Position numbers and translations under genes: made by a program. From JANRLL01 sp033762715 (GTDB lineage Bacteria > Pseudomonadota > Alphaproteobacteria > Rickettsiales > SXRF01), in contig JANRLL010000017.1 of assembly GCA_033762715.1 (NCBI GenBank), positions 99,183 to 163,182 on the forward strand: DNA of 64,000 nt, in the 5' to 3' direction. Each line of letters begins with the position of its first letter. The stretch's first letter is position 1. Positions 15,587 through 24,517 of the stretch are shown piece by piece. Under the pieces are notes generated by a model. It saw only the letters and a list, made by a program, of their open reading frames with translations, had not been told where the DNA came from and searched no databases.

Positions 15587-16711
15587 ATGAACCTGACTGC
15601 AACCGATCTCAAAGATTTGACACAAGATAGCAGTGGGCAGTCCAAACTGGTGCTGGCGAAAAAGCTGGCCAGTGAGTTTACCAGCGGACAATTTTCAGAA
15701 GGCGAGTCGGATATTGCCATCGACATATTCCGCCTGTTGCTGCGTGATGCGCATAAACAGGTGCGTCGTGCGCTAGCCGAACATTTGAGCATGAGCCCGC
15801 GTGTGCCGCATGATATTATTGTGAAGCTCGCTGCCGACGATGCGGACGTGTCGATTCCGGTGCTGGAGCATTCGGCGGTGCTGACCGAATCAGACCTGCT
15901 CTCTATTATAGAAAGCACCAAAGAAATTTTGAAGCTCTGTGCCGTAGCGCGCCGTGAGAATTTGAGTGAGCGCGTCGCCGATACCTTGCTTGATACTAAG
16001 GAAGAGGAGGTTCTGACCGACCTGTTCCTCAACAAGACCGCGAAGATTAGTGAGTCGGGCATCGAACGTGTATGGGAATATGTAGCCGAAAAACGTTCGC
16101 TGCTGGAAACGCTGGTGCATCGTGGCAATCTGCCGCTGACCGTGGCTGAAAAAATTTACTTCGTCGTGAGTGACGAAATGAAAACCATGCTCACCCGCCA
16201 ATATAAAATTAAAACGCCGCTTGCTAATAAAGTCTCAAGCGATTCGCGCGAATGGCAATTGTTGGGTATTATTCCCTCTGACGGGATGATCGATCCCAAT
16301 AGTGATGACCAGGTCGAGGATCTGATCGATCAGCTTTATTATGGCGGTCGTCTGACCCATTCTTTCCTGATGCGTGCTCTTTGCGTGGGAAGCCTCAGTA
16401 TTTTTGAAGCAGGCATCGCACGTCTTGCCGGTGTGCCGCGGGTGAATGCGCGTATTTTGCTCATGGATAGCGGCGAGTTGGGTGCGAAAGCTATTTATGA
16501 AGCCGCCGCCATGCCGCCTGGCTTTGCTGATGCGGTGGGCGTACTCTTGCGTATAAGCTTGGAAGAAACCGATTTTGGCTTGGCCAAGCGCACCGATTTT
16601 CGCAAGCGCGTGATCGATCGCATCTATCAAGAAGGATACCACCGTACGGTGGATAACATGCAATATTTACTCGCTATCATAGGAGGTAAACTTGTCCCCG
16701 CCGCTGCATAG
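15587..16711 (+). CDS. DUF2336-family protein, first copy
   Basis: This 374-residue soluble, mostly helical protein belongs to the DUF2336 family, common in alphaproteobacteria and of unknown biochemical role. It has the HEAT-like block IFRLLLRDAHKQVRRALAEH (about 45-65), then PVLEHSAVLTESDLL and IIESTKEI. There is no signal peptide or membrane segment. It is homologous to the next gene over nearly its full length (shared IFRLLLRD, LAEH, PVL..S.VLT..DL). The pair overlaps and must be one transcript. Some DUF2336 proteins have been tied to cell-cycle or motility control, but nothing here fixes a role. Confidence 0.8.
   Translation: MNLTATDLKDLTQDSSGQSKLVLAKKLASEFTSGQFSEGESDIAIDIFRLLLRDAHKQVRRALAEHLSMSPRVPHDIIVKLAADDADVSIPVLEHSAVLTESDLLSIIESTKEILKLCAVARRENLSERVADTLLDTKEEEVLTDLFLNKTAKISESGIERVWEYVAEKRSLLETLVHRGNLPLTVAEKIYFVVSDEMKTMLTRQYKIKTPLANKVSSDSREWQLLGIIPSDGMIDPNSDDQVEDLIDQLYYGGRLTHSFLMRALCVGSLSIFEAGIARLAGVPRVNARILLMDSGELGAKAIYEAAAMPPGFADAVGVLLRISLEETDFGLAKRTDFRKRVIDRIYQEGYHRTVDNMQYLLAIIGGKLVPAAA
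16681..16686 (+). promoter_or_regulatory. AGGAGG ribosome site deciding a TTG start
   Basis: A perfect AGGAGG lies five bases before TTG at 16692, inside the end of the first DUF2336 gene. It is the strongest Shine-Dalgarno noticed in the window and fixes the start of the second gene. Confidence 0.75.
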
Positions 16712-17837
16712 CAAGAAACAGGACGAAGCTCAGGGCTTGGTTCTAAGTCCAGATGATGTAAAGCGCTTACTCAGCGATACGTCATCTGACACGCGCGTCG
16801 ATATGACGCATAAAATTGGCAAATCCTATAACGGCACCGTGCTCAATGATAAAGAATCGCTGGTGGCCGAGCAGATTTTCCGTCTGCTGCTGCGCGATAC
16901 TGAGCTGAAAGTGCGGGTATCGCTGGCTGAACACGTGAAAGACAGTGAAAATATTCCACGCGACATTGTGATGTCACTGGCCAAAGACGTGGCAGAAGTG
17001 TCGCTGCCGGTATTGCAATATTCGCAAGTACTCACTGATGAAGATCTGGTGGGGTTGATTGAATCGACGCAAGAAATTTCGCGTTATATCGCGATTTCCA
17101 ACCGCCCCAAAGTATCGGCGGTGGTGTCCGAAACCCTGATCAGCACGGGCAGTGACAAGGTAGCCGAAACCCTGATTAAAAACCAAGGCGCCGAAATATC
17201 GGAGAAAGCCATCACAACCCTCATTACCAATCATCAAGGTAATGTGCAGTTGATGAACACGCTATCGAATCGTCCTAGCCTGCCATTGACGGCGGTTGAT
17301 AAGCTGGTGAGCATCGTCTCCTCGACCTTGTCGGAAACCTTGAAGCAAAAATACAAGGTGCCGAGTGCGCATATCGAGCAAGAAGTGGAAAAAACCCGCG
17401 AGAAGGAAACGCTGGGACTGGTGCGCATGGCAGCAACCGAACAGGATGTAGATAAGCTCATCAATCAGCTCTATGCCTTTGGTCGCCTGACGCCTTCGAT
17501 TATTCTCAATGCGCTGTGTCAGGGTAATTTTACCTTTTTCGAAACGGCGCTGGCGAAACTCTCCAATATTCCGGTATCGAACGCGCGTACCCTGATTGCC
17601 GATCGCGGTGAGCTGGGTTTCCGCGCCATTTATAATAAGACCGGTCTGCCAGACACGATGTTTCCGGCGGTGAAATTGCTGCTTCGCATTGTGCGCGAAG
17701 TGGATAAAGAAGGCGAGAGGCCTGGCACATCGCACTATGCTAACCGCGTAGTTGAGCAGATTTTGCAATATTCGGAAGAAGAGCCGGTCGAGAACCTCTC
17801 TTATATTATTGCGCTGGTGCGCAAAATGGCCCAATAA
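16692..17837 (+). CDS. DUF2336-family protein, second copy, TTG start
   Basis: A paralogue of the preceding gene (381 residues) with the same helical blocks: IFRLLLRDTELKVRVSLAEH (about 58-77), PVLQYSQVLTDEDLVGLIES, and GRLTPSIILNALCQGNFTFF near 260. It begins at a TTG codon with a perfect AGGAGG upstream and overlaps the first gene by 20 bases, a strong sign of translational coupling. The two copies are clearly diverged, so the duplication is old. They probably form a hetero-oligomer or act together; function unknown. Confidence 0.8.
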   Translation: MSPPLHSKKQDEAQGLVLSPDDVKRLLSDTSSDTRVDMTHKIGKSYNGTVLNDKESLVAEQIFRLLLRDTELKVRVSLAEHVKDSENIPRDIVMSLAKDVAEVSLPVLQYSQVLTDEDLVGLIESTQEISRYIAISNRPKVSAVVSETLISTGSDKVAETLIKNQGAEISEKAITTLITNHQGNVQLMNTLSNRPSLPLTAVDKLVSIVSSTLSETLKQKYKVPSAHIEQEVEKTREKETLGLVRMAATEQDVDKLINQLYAFGRLTPSIILNALCQGNFTFFETALAKLSNIPVSNARTLIADRGELGFRAIYNKTGLPDTMFPAVKLLLRIVREVDKEGERPGTSHYANRVVEQILQYSEEEPVENLSYIIALVRKMAQ

Positions 17838-17903
17838 GCATGCTTGATGTCCAAGCCTTGGCGCGATATAAGACATGCATCGGTAGCTTGCAGGTCATAA
17901 CCT

Positions 17904-18683
17904 ATGAATATCAAAAAAATAGCATGCGTTGCAGATGGGTCACCCAAAGCGCAAGCGGCGTATAAAGAAATTGCCAAGCGATATGAGATTGTCGAAATCA
18001 CACGCCGCCGCATGGATGCGCAGGTGATCATCGTACTGGGCGGCGACGGGTTTATGCTACAAACCCTGCATGCCTACATGAAAATGAAACTTCCCTTTTA
18101 TGGTATTAATTGCGGGTCAGTCGGGTTTCTCATGAACCAGCACGGTACCGATAATTTGCTGGAGCGCCTAAGCCGCGCCCGCCAATCTACGCTCTACCCG
18201 CTGCATATGTATGCACGCCGCAGCAATGATAAAGTATCGCAAGCGCTTGCCTTTAATGAAGTATCGCTACTTCGCCAAGGCCGCCAGGCGGCTAAAATTC
18301 GTGTGGCGGTCGATCATGTGGTGCGTCTTAAAGAGCTATCGTGTGACGGCGTGTTGGTGGCAACACCGGCCGGCAGCACCGCCTATAACTTCTCGGCCGG
18401 CGGCCCGATTATTCCGCTGGGTGCCAACGTTATCGCCTTAACCCCGATTGTGCCTTTCCGCCCGCGGGCCTGGAAAGGGGCGCTGTTGCCGCATAATGCC
18501 AGCGTCAGCTTTTCGATATTGGAGCATCATAAGCGCCCAGTGAATGTGGTAGCCGATTTTACCGAAATTCGTGATGTAACCGAGGTGGTTATCTGTGAAC
18601 AGCGTAAATCGGGCGTGACCTTGCTGTTTGATCCCGAGCATAATTTGGGTGAGCGGATCGTAAAAGAGCAATTTAGCTACTGA
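17904..18683 (+). CDS. nadK: NAD kinase
   Basis: Phosphorylates NAD to NADP. The 259 residues are normal for the short alphaproteobacterial form. The diagnostic GGDG motif is at about 48 (VLGGDGFMLQTLH), followed by NCGSVGFLMN (about 72) and the substrate loop DGVLVATPAGSTAYNFSAGG (about 148-167). The start at 17904 has only a weak ribosome site (AGG nine bases upstream). It follows the DUF2336 pair by 66 bases and could share its transcript. Confidence 0.95.
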   Translation: MNIKKIACVADGSPKAQAAYKEIAKRYEIVEITRRRMDAQVIIVLGGDGFMLQTLHAYMKMKLPFYGINCGSVGFLMNQHGTDNLLERLSRARQSTLYPLHMYARRSNDKVSQALAFNEVSLLRQGRQAAKIRVAVDHVVRLKELSCDGVLVATPAGSTAYNFSAGGPIIPLGANVIALTPIVPFRPRAWKGALLPHNASVSFSILEHHKRPVNVVADFTEIRDVTEVVICEQRKSGVTLLFDPEHNLGERIVKEQFSY

Positions 18684-18721
18684 TTTTAAATAATTATTTT
18701 TTATTTTTGGGGCGATTATTT

Positions 18722-18739
18722 CGTTACGCTAGGCGAACG
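18722..18739 (+). promoter_or_regulatory. Small hairpin in the nadK-csp gap
   Basis: CGTT-A-CGC and GCG-AACG pair around TAG, after a T-rich stretch. No T-run follows, so it is not a standard terminator. It may sit in the 5' leader of the cold-shock gene, where such genes often carry regulatory structure. Confidence 0.3.
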
Positions 18740-18842
18740 ATATGCTCAAATTCATTGCTCAAAATCGGAGTTTGCGCTAAAACAGCACCATAACTTCCTC
18801 GCGCGGTTTGCAGGAAGAATATTGTATGTCAAGGGAGCCTCT

Positions 18843-19046
18843 ATGGCAGTGGGTACAGTAAAATGGTTCAATCCAGCAAAGCGCTTTGGGTTTATTATGC
18901 CTGAATCTGGCGGCGGCGATGTGTTTGTACATATTTCTGCTTTGCAACAAGCCGGCTTACAAGGACTTGAAGAAGGCCAGCGCCTAGAATATGAACTCGC
19001 CGAAGTCAAAGGTAAGATGTCGGCTGTAAACCTGAAATTGGTTTAA
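18843..19046 (+). CDS. Cold-shock-domain protein
   Basis: A 67-residue single cold-shock domain that binds single-stranded nucleic acid. It has GTVKWFN (4-10), RNP-1 as KRFGFIMP (14-21) and RNP-2 as VFVHIS (29-34). The loop lysine/alanine pair PAKRFGFI replaces the usual KGFGFI, a mild variant. The start at 18843 is supported by AAGGGAG five bases upstream; an ATG at 18822 in frame lacks this. The 159-base leader upstream contains an 18-base hairpin at 18722-18739. It converges on the orphan prepilin gene. Confidence 0.92.
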   Translation: MAVGTVKWFNPAKRFGFIMPESGGGDVFVHISALQQAGLQGLEEGQRLEYELAEVKGKMSAVNLKLV

Positions 19047-19048
19047 TT

Positions 19049-19084
19049 TTAGGGCGTGTGTGCTTCAATAGCTGCGCGCCCTAA
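19049..19084. terminator. Bidirectional hairpin between csp and the prepilin gene
   Basis: TTAGGGCG and CGCCCTAA pair perfectly (8 bp), extendable by three further pairs including G-U, around a loop. It fills the convergent gap almost exactly. It lacks a clean T-run on either strand but is placed as a shared terminator. Confidence 0.5.
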
Positions 19085-19087
19085 GCC

Positions 19088-19882
19088 TTAGAAGCTGGTG
19101 CGGATGCGTAATTGACATGTGTTCAGCTCTGGGTCTGGGGTGGTGGTATAGACACCGCCCGTCTGGCAGCTATCGTCAGCGCCTGCAGTCCCTGATACTC
19201 CATTATCTGTAGTAACTACTCTACCTGTGGTGGCGATCCCGTCATCGAGCTTGCTGTCCATTTGAAAGGCGCTCATGACTGGGATAGCTGGATATGGTTT
19301 AAAGTCCGGAGCGCCTGTATTACCTGCGTCAGCACCATCAAGAAATCCAGGATCTCCTGCGCCCACAGACATACCTCGTAACAGATAGTAGTAGTTAAGA
19401 CCATCTTTTGCTATGGGGATGATATAGGTATTGGGTGCTAACTTAGAGGCTGCGAAATAGTTGGCCAATGTTTCCCCGCTCGAGAATGGGTCTAAGCAAT
19501 CGCCGCCTTCGATGTTGTCGGAAATAAGTCCAGACTGCGTTAAATGCCTAAAAAATACAGCCACTTCGTTGCTGATGTATCCTGGGCTGCTTGCTCCGCC
19601 ACCGGGATTGATTTCCAGCAGACTGTTACCGTTGGGTGTAATATCAGTTGAATAAAAACCAAAAGAACCCGCGCGTGTAAAATCGCCCGGTAACCCAGAA
19701 TATTTATTGCGAAAGATATTGACTGCAGTGTCATAGCGCTCCATTTGGCTGACGGCTGCACGAAGCTCTGCTCCCTTAATCAAATCTCGTCCGACCAGCA
19801 CACCCCCGATAATAAGGCCTATAATAACCAGTACGATGGATAATTCGATAAGGGTGAAGCCTGCGCGTTTTTTTATATTCAT
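19088..19882 (-). CDS. Orphan prepilin-like protein with N-methylation motif
   Basis: This 264-residue protein starts with a textbook type IV prepilin leader: MNIKKRAG, then FTLIE and a hydrophobic helix LSIVLVIIGLIIGGVLVG. It would be cut after Gly8 and methylated on Phe by a prepilin peptidase. The body is larger than that of most pilins and carries paired cysteines at the end (DSCQTGGVY, NTCQLRI), as minor pilins or pseudopilins often do. No type II secretion or type IV pilus gene is adjacent; the nearby Tad genes use a different pilin class. A CtrA-like site with one mismatch (TTAA-N7-TAAA) lies at 19928-19942. Confidence 0.85.
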   Translation of the reverse strand: MNIKKRAGFTLIELSIVLVIIGLIIGGVLVGRDLIKGAELRAAVSQMERYDTAVNIFRNKYSGLPGDFTRAGSFGFYSTDITPNGNSLLEINPGGGASSPGYISNEVAVFFRHLTQSGLISDNIEGGDCLDPFSSGETLANYFAASKLAPNTYIIPIAKDGLNYYYLLRGMSVGAGDPGFLDGADAGNTGAPDFKPYPAIPVMSAFQMDSKLDDGIATTGRVVTTDNGVSGTAGADDSCQTGGVYTTTPDPELNTCQLRIRTSF

Positions 19883-20059
19883 GGCTGTCCAGTTACAATA
19901 GACCGCAAAAAACGTAGTGACAATTCATTAAGAATACGTAAAAAAGCATGAAACGTAAGAAATTTGGCCTCTACGCCTGAATGATGTATGAAAAGCGTTG
20001 CGTTCGCGCGTTTTTTCACTTACCTGTGCTGGCCATTCATTAAACGGACATATAGAATT

Positions 20060-21889
20060 ATGAGAGAACTGCGCAACATCGCCATTATCGCCCACGTGGA
20101 TCATGGCAAGACCACTTTAATTGATACCATGCTTCGCCAAAGCGGAAGTTTCCGCGATAATCAGGTGGTTGCTGAACGCGTCATGGATAGCAATGATCTC
20201 GAGAAAGAGCGCGGCATTACCATTCTGGCGAAATGTACCTCGGTGAATCGTGGCAATACCCGTATCAATATCGTCGATACCCCAGGCCACGCCGATTTCG
20301 GCGGTGAAGTAGAGCGCGTGCTCTCGATGGTCGATGGTGTGGTGTTGCTGGTGGATGCGGCAGAAGGCGCATTGCCTCAAACGAAATTCGTACTCTCTAA
20401 AGCGCTGAAGCTTGGCTTGCGCCCGATCGTTGTCATCAACAAAATCGACCGCGCCGACGCGCAACCCGAGGTGGTGGTCAATGAAGTGTTTGATTTATTC
20501 GCCGCGCTGGACGCGACCGAAGAACAGCTCGATTTCCCTGTGCTCTATGCATCTGGCCGCGATGGCTGGGCGTCTGAAACCTTAGACGGTGCGCGCGAAA
20601 CGCTGGATCCGCTCTTTAATAAAATTATCAATCACGTGCCGGCGCCGGATGTGGATGAGGATGCCGCATTTGCCATGCTTGTGACCATGCTCGATTACGA
20701 TCCGTATGTGGGCCGTATTTTGACCGGTCGTATTTATAGCGGTCGCGCCAAAGTGGGCATGCCGATTAAAGCGCTGAACCTGAAAGGCGACACGCTGGAG
20801 CAGGGACGTCTGACCAAATTATTTGACTTTGACGGCATTAAGCGTGTGCCGGTGGAAGAGGCGGTGGCTGGCGATATTGTGGCTATTGCGGGTCTGACGC
20901 AAACGACCGTATCGGATACGATTGGCGAGTTGGCTATGGCAGGTCCAGTACCTTCGACTCCGATCGATCCGCCGACCATGTCGATTACCATCGGTGTGAA
21001 TGATTCACCGCTTGCCGGTCAAGAAGGCACCAAGCTTACCTCGCGCGTGATTCGCGAACGCTTGATGCGTGAAGATGAAGGCAACGTTGCGATCCGCGTT
21101 ACCGAATCGGATTCAAAAGATGCGTTTGAAGTGGCTGGCCGCGGCGAGTTGCAACTGGGTGTATTGATTGAAACCATGCGCCGCGAGGGCTTTGAGCTTT
21201 CGGTGTCGCGTCCACGCGTATTGCTGAAGCAAGATCCCAATACCCATGAAAAATTAGAGCCTATCGATGAAGTTGTAGTCGATGTAGATGATGAGCATAC
21301 CGGCGTAGTAGTGGAGAAGCTCAGCCTACGTAAAGGCGAGATGATTGATATGCGCCCATCAAGCGGCGGCAAAACCCGCATTATTTTCCATATTCCTTCA
21401 CGTGGTCTTATCGGCTATCAGAGCGAGTTTTTGACCGATACGCGTGGTACTGGCGTCATGAACCGCCTGTTTCATGGTTATGCACCGTATAAAGGCGATA
21501 TCCCAGGACGTCGTAACGGCGCGCTTATCTCCATGGAGAAGGGTGAGGCTGTGGCATACGCGATTTGGAACTTACAAGAACGCGGGATTATGTTCATCGA
21601 TCCAGGCAATAAAATCTATGAAGGCATGATCGTAGGCGAACACAGCCGCGATAATGATCTCGAGATCAACGTGCTGAAGAACAAACAGCTGACTAACATC
21701 CGTACCACCAGCAAAGACGAGGCAATCCGCCTGGTGCCGCCGCTTAAAATGACCTTGGAGCAGATGATTTCTTACATCCAAGACGATGAGCTGGTGGAAG
21801 TCACGCCGAAGTCGCTGCGCTTACGCAAAACTATGCTAGACAGCAATGAGCGTAAGAAACTTTCCCGCGCCCTCAAAAAAGTCGTGTAA
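20060..21889 (+). CDS. typA: Ribosome-associated GTPase TypA/BipA
   Basis: A translational GTPase linked to ribosome assembly and stress or cold growth. The 609 residues have G1 AHVDHGKTT (about 11-19), the switch region ERGITI, G3 DTPGH, G4 NKID, EF-G-like domains and the BipA-specific C-terminus. The start at 20060 is taken because MRELRNIAIIAHVDHGK is the family's usual opening; the frame can be extended to 19988 but that adds a non-conserved leader. The gene stands between the orphan prepilin and the Tad operon. Confidence 0.96.
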   Translation: MRELRNIAIIAHVDHGKTTLIDTMLRQSGSFRDNQVVAERVMDSNDLEKERGITILAKCTSVNRGNTRINIVDTPGHADFGGEVERVLSMVDGVVLLVDAAEGALPQTKFVLSKALKLGLRPIVVINKIDRADAQPEVVVNEVFDLFAALDATEEQLDFPVLYASGRDGWASETLDGARETLDPLFNKIINHVPAPDVDEDAAFAMLVTMLDYDPYVGRILTGRIYSGRAKVGMPIKALNLKGDTLEQGRLTKLFDFDGIKRVPVEEAVAGDIVAIAGLTQTTVSDTIGELAMAGPVPSTPIDPPTMSITIGVNDSPLAGQEGTKLTSRVIRERLMREDEGNVAIRVTESDSKDAFEVAGRGELQLGVLIETMRREGFELSVSRPRVLLKQDPNTHEKLEPIDEVVVDVDDEHTGVVVEKLSLRKGEMIDMRPSSGGKTRIIFHIPSRGLIGYQSEFLTDTRGTGVMNRLFHGYAPYKGDIPGRRNGALISMEKGEAVAYAIWNLQERGIMFIDPGNKIYEGMIVGEHSRDNDLEINVLKNKQLTNIRTTSKDEAIRLVPPLKMTLEQMISYIQDDELVEVTPKSLRLRKTMLDSNERKKLSRALKKVV

Positions 21890-21925
21890 ACGCGAGATAA
21901 ATAAGTGCTTTGGAACCTTTTTTAT

Positions 21926-21954
21926 TTGCAGTGCCTTGCCGCATAAGCTATAAG
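21926..21954 (+). promoter_or_regulatory. Promoter candidate for the Tad operon
   Basis: TTGCAG, 17 bases, then TATAAG (five of six at -10) about 50 bases before cpaB. The start would be near 21961, inside the inverted repeat described next. Confidence 0.5.
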
Positions 21955-21956
21955 CA

Positions 21957-21986
21957 GTTGAGGGTGTGTCTACACTCAACATGTTG
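21957..21986 (+). promoter_or_regulatory. GTTGAG/CTCAAC inverted repeat and CAACATGTTG palindrome before cpaB
   Basis: GTTGAG (21957-21962) and CTCAAC (21975-21980) are inverted and overlap a perfect 10-bp palindrome CAACATGTTG (21977-21986). This gives three GTTG/CAAC half-sites just after the predicted -10. It could be a repressor site over the start point or a hairpin at the 5' end of the mRNA. Confidence 0.4.
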
Positions 21987-22003
21987 TGTGATATAAGGGT
22001 CCT

Positions 22004-22912
22004 ATGCGCTTTGTTTTGTTAATTGCCGCCGCCGTCGTTGCGGTCATCGCTGGCTATGCCGCCATGCAGATGTCTGGCAATCCAGCGCCCGAACCTGTGC
22101 CGGTCGCGCAAGAAACGTCCGTTGCCCCCGTAAATGAAGTAATGGTGCTGATTTCCAAAGCCGATATTGATCTCGGCGAAGTGGTCACCCAAGATATGAT
22201 CGATGTGCAGCCAATGCCTAAGCATTTAGTGCCGCCGGGATTTATCGTAAGCGGCACGCCAGCGGCTGATAAATTGGTAGGATCCGTTGTGCGCTCCAGC
22301 TTTAAAAAAGACGAACCTTTTATCCTGAGCAAATTGACCGGCTTTAATGAGCGCGGGTTTTTAGCAGCGGCATTGCCTGCGGGCAAACGTGCGGTGACGA
22401 TTCCCGTGGATGCGATTTCAGGTGTGGCGGGATATGTTTTTCCAGGCGACCGTGTGGATATCGTGCTCACGCAAAACGTGCCGGGTGATGTGAAGGTATC
22501 GGGTATCCGCTCCAGCGGTAAGCCGGTGGTAACAGAGATAGTCGCCGCAAATGCCATGGTACTTGCAGTCAATACGCGCGATGTAAGTGGCGCCGTCAAT
22601 GCTACGCCTACCAGTGTTACGCTGCAGGTAAATCAAGAAGATGTGCAAAAATTGCGTCAGGCCGAAAAATTTGGCGCCTTATCGTTAGCGCTGCGTTCGC
22701 TGAAAGATAAGGATGGCAGCGATATTGAAGTTGCAACGCCGAACGATGTGATTATTCGCATTATTCGCGGTGTAGGCCGCGGCAATGATTCGGTGGTAAT
22801 CGTGCCTGATGTGGGGCCGCATGCACGACCCACGACATCGGAAGAAACATCATCGGAAAAAGAAGCGACCGTGTCTGACAATCAGGCGACGTATGTCGAA
22901 GATAATAGGTAA
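22004..22912 (+). CDS. cpaB: Flp/Tad pilus assembly protein CpaB (RcpC)
   Basis: A periplasmic, membrane-anchored partner of the Tad secretin. The 302 residues comprise an N-terminal membrane anchor (1-24), an SAF/CpaB domain (MVLISKADIDLGEVVTQDM, about 47-65) and the RcpC/CpaB domain with KRAVTIPVDAISGVAGYVFP (about 128-147) and PGDRVDIVLT. It opens the operon cpaB-cpaC-cpaD-cpaE-cpaF-tadB-tadC. AAGGG upstream supports the start. Confidence 0.93.
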   Translation: MRFVLLIAAAVVAVIAGYAAMQMSGNPAPEPVPVAQETSVAPVNEVMVLISKADIDLGEVVTQDMIDVQPMPKHLVPPGFIVSGTPAADKLVGSVVRSSFKKDEPFILSKLTGFNERGFLAAALPAGKRAVTIPVDAISGVAGYVFPGDRVDIVLTQNVPGDVKVSGIRSSGKPVVTEIVAANAMVLAVNTRDVSGAVNATPTSVTLQVNQEDVQKLRQAEKFGALSLALRSLKDKDGSDIEVATPNDVIIRIIRGVGRGNDSVVIVPDVGPHARPTTSEETSSEKEATVSDNQATYVEDNR

Positions 22913-22921
22913 TTAGGACTA

Positions 22922-24514
22922 ATGATCATCGCTAGACAACAAGGCACACTACTTTATAAGGCGACACGCATAGCGCTGACTTGCGCATTTGCCACCGGCT
23001 TGATGATTCAGACAGCGCCATCGGCCTGGTCGGCGGAGTCGCTTTCAATTCAAGCCGATACGCGCACAGTGAGTGTGCCGGTGAACCGCTCATCGCTGAT
23101 TCATCTGAATTCGCCGATGGCAGAAATCTTGATTGCCAATCCCGATATCGCCGATGTGCATCCGCATAATTCCAATACGATTACCTTGATCGGCAAGCAT
23201 TTAGGCAGCACCAATATTCGCATTTTTGATGATAAAGGTAACTTGCTACGTGATTTGAATATTGTGGTGGTCAGAGATTTGCCGGCTATTCGCAAAGCAC
23301 TCAAAAACTTCCTGCCCAATGAACCAATCGGTATTGAAATGGTCAACACCAGCGTAGCGCTTACCGGCCGCGTCAGCAATGCATCCACGGCAGATCGCGC
23401 TATACAGATCGTTCGTGATTTCGTGGTAGCGGAAAATACTACCAGCGCCACACCTGGTGCAGCGTCATCATCGCCGGTATCGTCGATGTTTTCATCCGGT
23501 GAAGGAACCCCGGCAGTGGCAGCGGCCGACGTGCGCGAACCCGAGATTATCAACATGATGCAAATCACCTCCGGTCATCAAGTGATGCTGCGGGTACGAG
23601 TAGGTGAGATTAACCGTACCGCACTTAAAAATCTGGGCGTCAATTTAAGCGCATCGATTGCTAACAACTTCCAAATTGCCACCGGTGCGAATGCACTGGC
23701 TGGCTTTTTAACCCCCATTACCAGCACGGATACCACTACGGTTCCGCGCGGTCCTGGCCATTATGTGTTTCCATCCGATAGCATCGGCACTCCCACCGAT
23801 ACGCAAGGCTTGATGATCGCGCGCGCGCAATCGGGCGGCGATGTAATTTCGGGGGCAGTGCGCGCATTGGAGCGTGATGGATTATTCAAAGTATTAGCTG
23901 AGCCCAACCTGGTTGCCGTGTCGGGTGAACAGGCGGATTTTCTAGCGGGTGGCGAGATTCCGATCCCGATCGTTTCTGGTTCAGGCTCCGGTTCAACCGC
24001 AGGTGTAGAATATAAAGAGTTTGGTGTGGCGGTGAAATTTACGCCAAACGTATTGTCAGAAACGCGTATTCGTATGACCGTGCAACCGGAAGTATCTGAG
24101 TTATCGACAGCCAATTCAGTGACCATCGGTGGTGTGAGCGTGCCAGGAGTAACGACGCGCCGCGCAAAAACCACGGTAGAATTAGCGCCTGGCGAAAGTT
24201 TTATGATCGCGGGTCTGCTCAAAGATCAATCGAATGCCACCATCGAACAGCTGCCTGGTGCAAAAGAGCTGCCAATCTTAGGCGCGCTGTTTCGTAGCAC
24301 CAGCTTCCAGCGCAATGAAACCGAACTGGTTATTGCCGTAACGCCGTATTTGGTGGATCCGCTGAAAAGCTCGGATGTAAAACTTCCGACCGATAATTTT
24401 GTGCCACCTAGCTTTATTGAGCAATTTTTCTACGGCGCTCTTTCCGGCAATAGCGTGCCTTCTGCAACCCAGAGCCCGCCTTTAGAAGGCGCGGTTGGTT
24501 TTATGATGGATTAA
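22922..24514 (+). CDS. cpaC: Tad pilus outer-membrane secretin CpaC (RcpA)
   Basis: Forms the outer-membrane ring for the Flp pilus. The 530 residues begin with a signal peptide (about 12-37, ending APSAWSAES). A pilus-assembly N-domain follows (VPVNRSSLIHL, about 52), then a BON-like part and the secretin domain from about 300 (LAEPNLVAVSGEQADFLAGG; TTVELAPGESFMIAGLLKD near 420). The length is typical. It follows cpaB by nine bases and precedes cpaD by three. Confidence 0.94.
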   Translation: MIIARQQGTLLYKATRIALTCAFATGLMIQTAPSAWSAESLSIQADTRTVSVPVNRSSLIHLNSPMAEILIANPDIADVHPHNSNTITLIGKHLGSTNIRIFDDKGNLLRDLNIVVVRDLPAIRKALKNFLPNEPIGIEMVNTSVALTGRVSNASTADRAIQIVRDFVVAENTTSATPGAASSSPVSSMFSSGEGTPAVAAADVREPEIINMMQITSGHQVMLRVRVGEINRTALKNLGVNLSASIANNFQIATGANALAGFLTPITSTDTTTVPRGPGHYVFPSDSIGTPTDTQGLMIARAQSGGDVISGAVRALERDGLFKVLAEPNLVAVSGEQADFLAGGEIPIPIVSGSGSGSTAGVEYKEFGVAVKFTPNVLSETRIRMTVQPEVSELSTANSVTIGGVSVPGVTTRRAKTTVELAPGESFMIAGLLKDQSNATIEQLPGAKELPILGALFRSTSFQRNETELVIAVTPYLVDPLKSSDVKLPTDNFVPPSFIEQFFYGALSGNSVPSATQSPPLEGAVGFMMD

Positions 24515-24517
24515 CGT

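Noticed and set aside
19895..19923. TTGTCA-N17-TATTGT promoter for the prepilin gene
   Set aside because: The start point would lie only about six bases before the ATG, leaving no room for a ribosome site.
19928..19942. CtrA box upstream of the prepilin gene
   Set aside because: TTAA-N7-TAAA has one mismatch; noted as context but not called as a site.
20060..21889. LepA or EF-G identity for the typA gene
   Set aside because: Length near 609 and the C-terminal domain fit TypA/BipA; EF-G is found separately at 61742.
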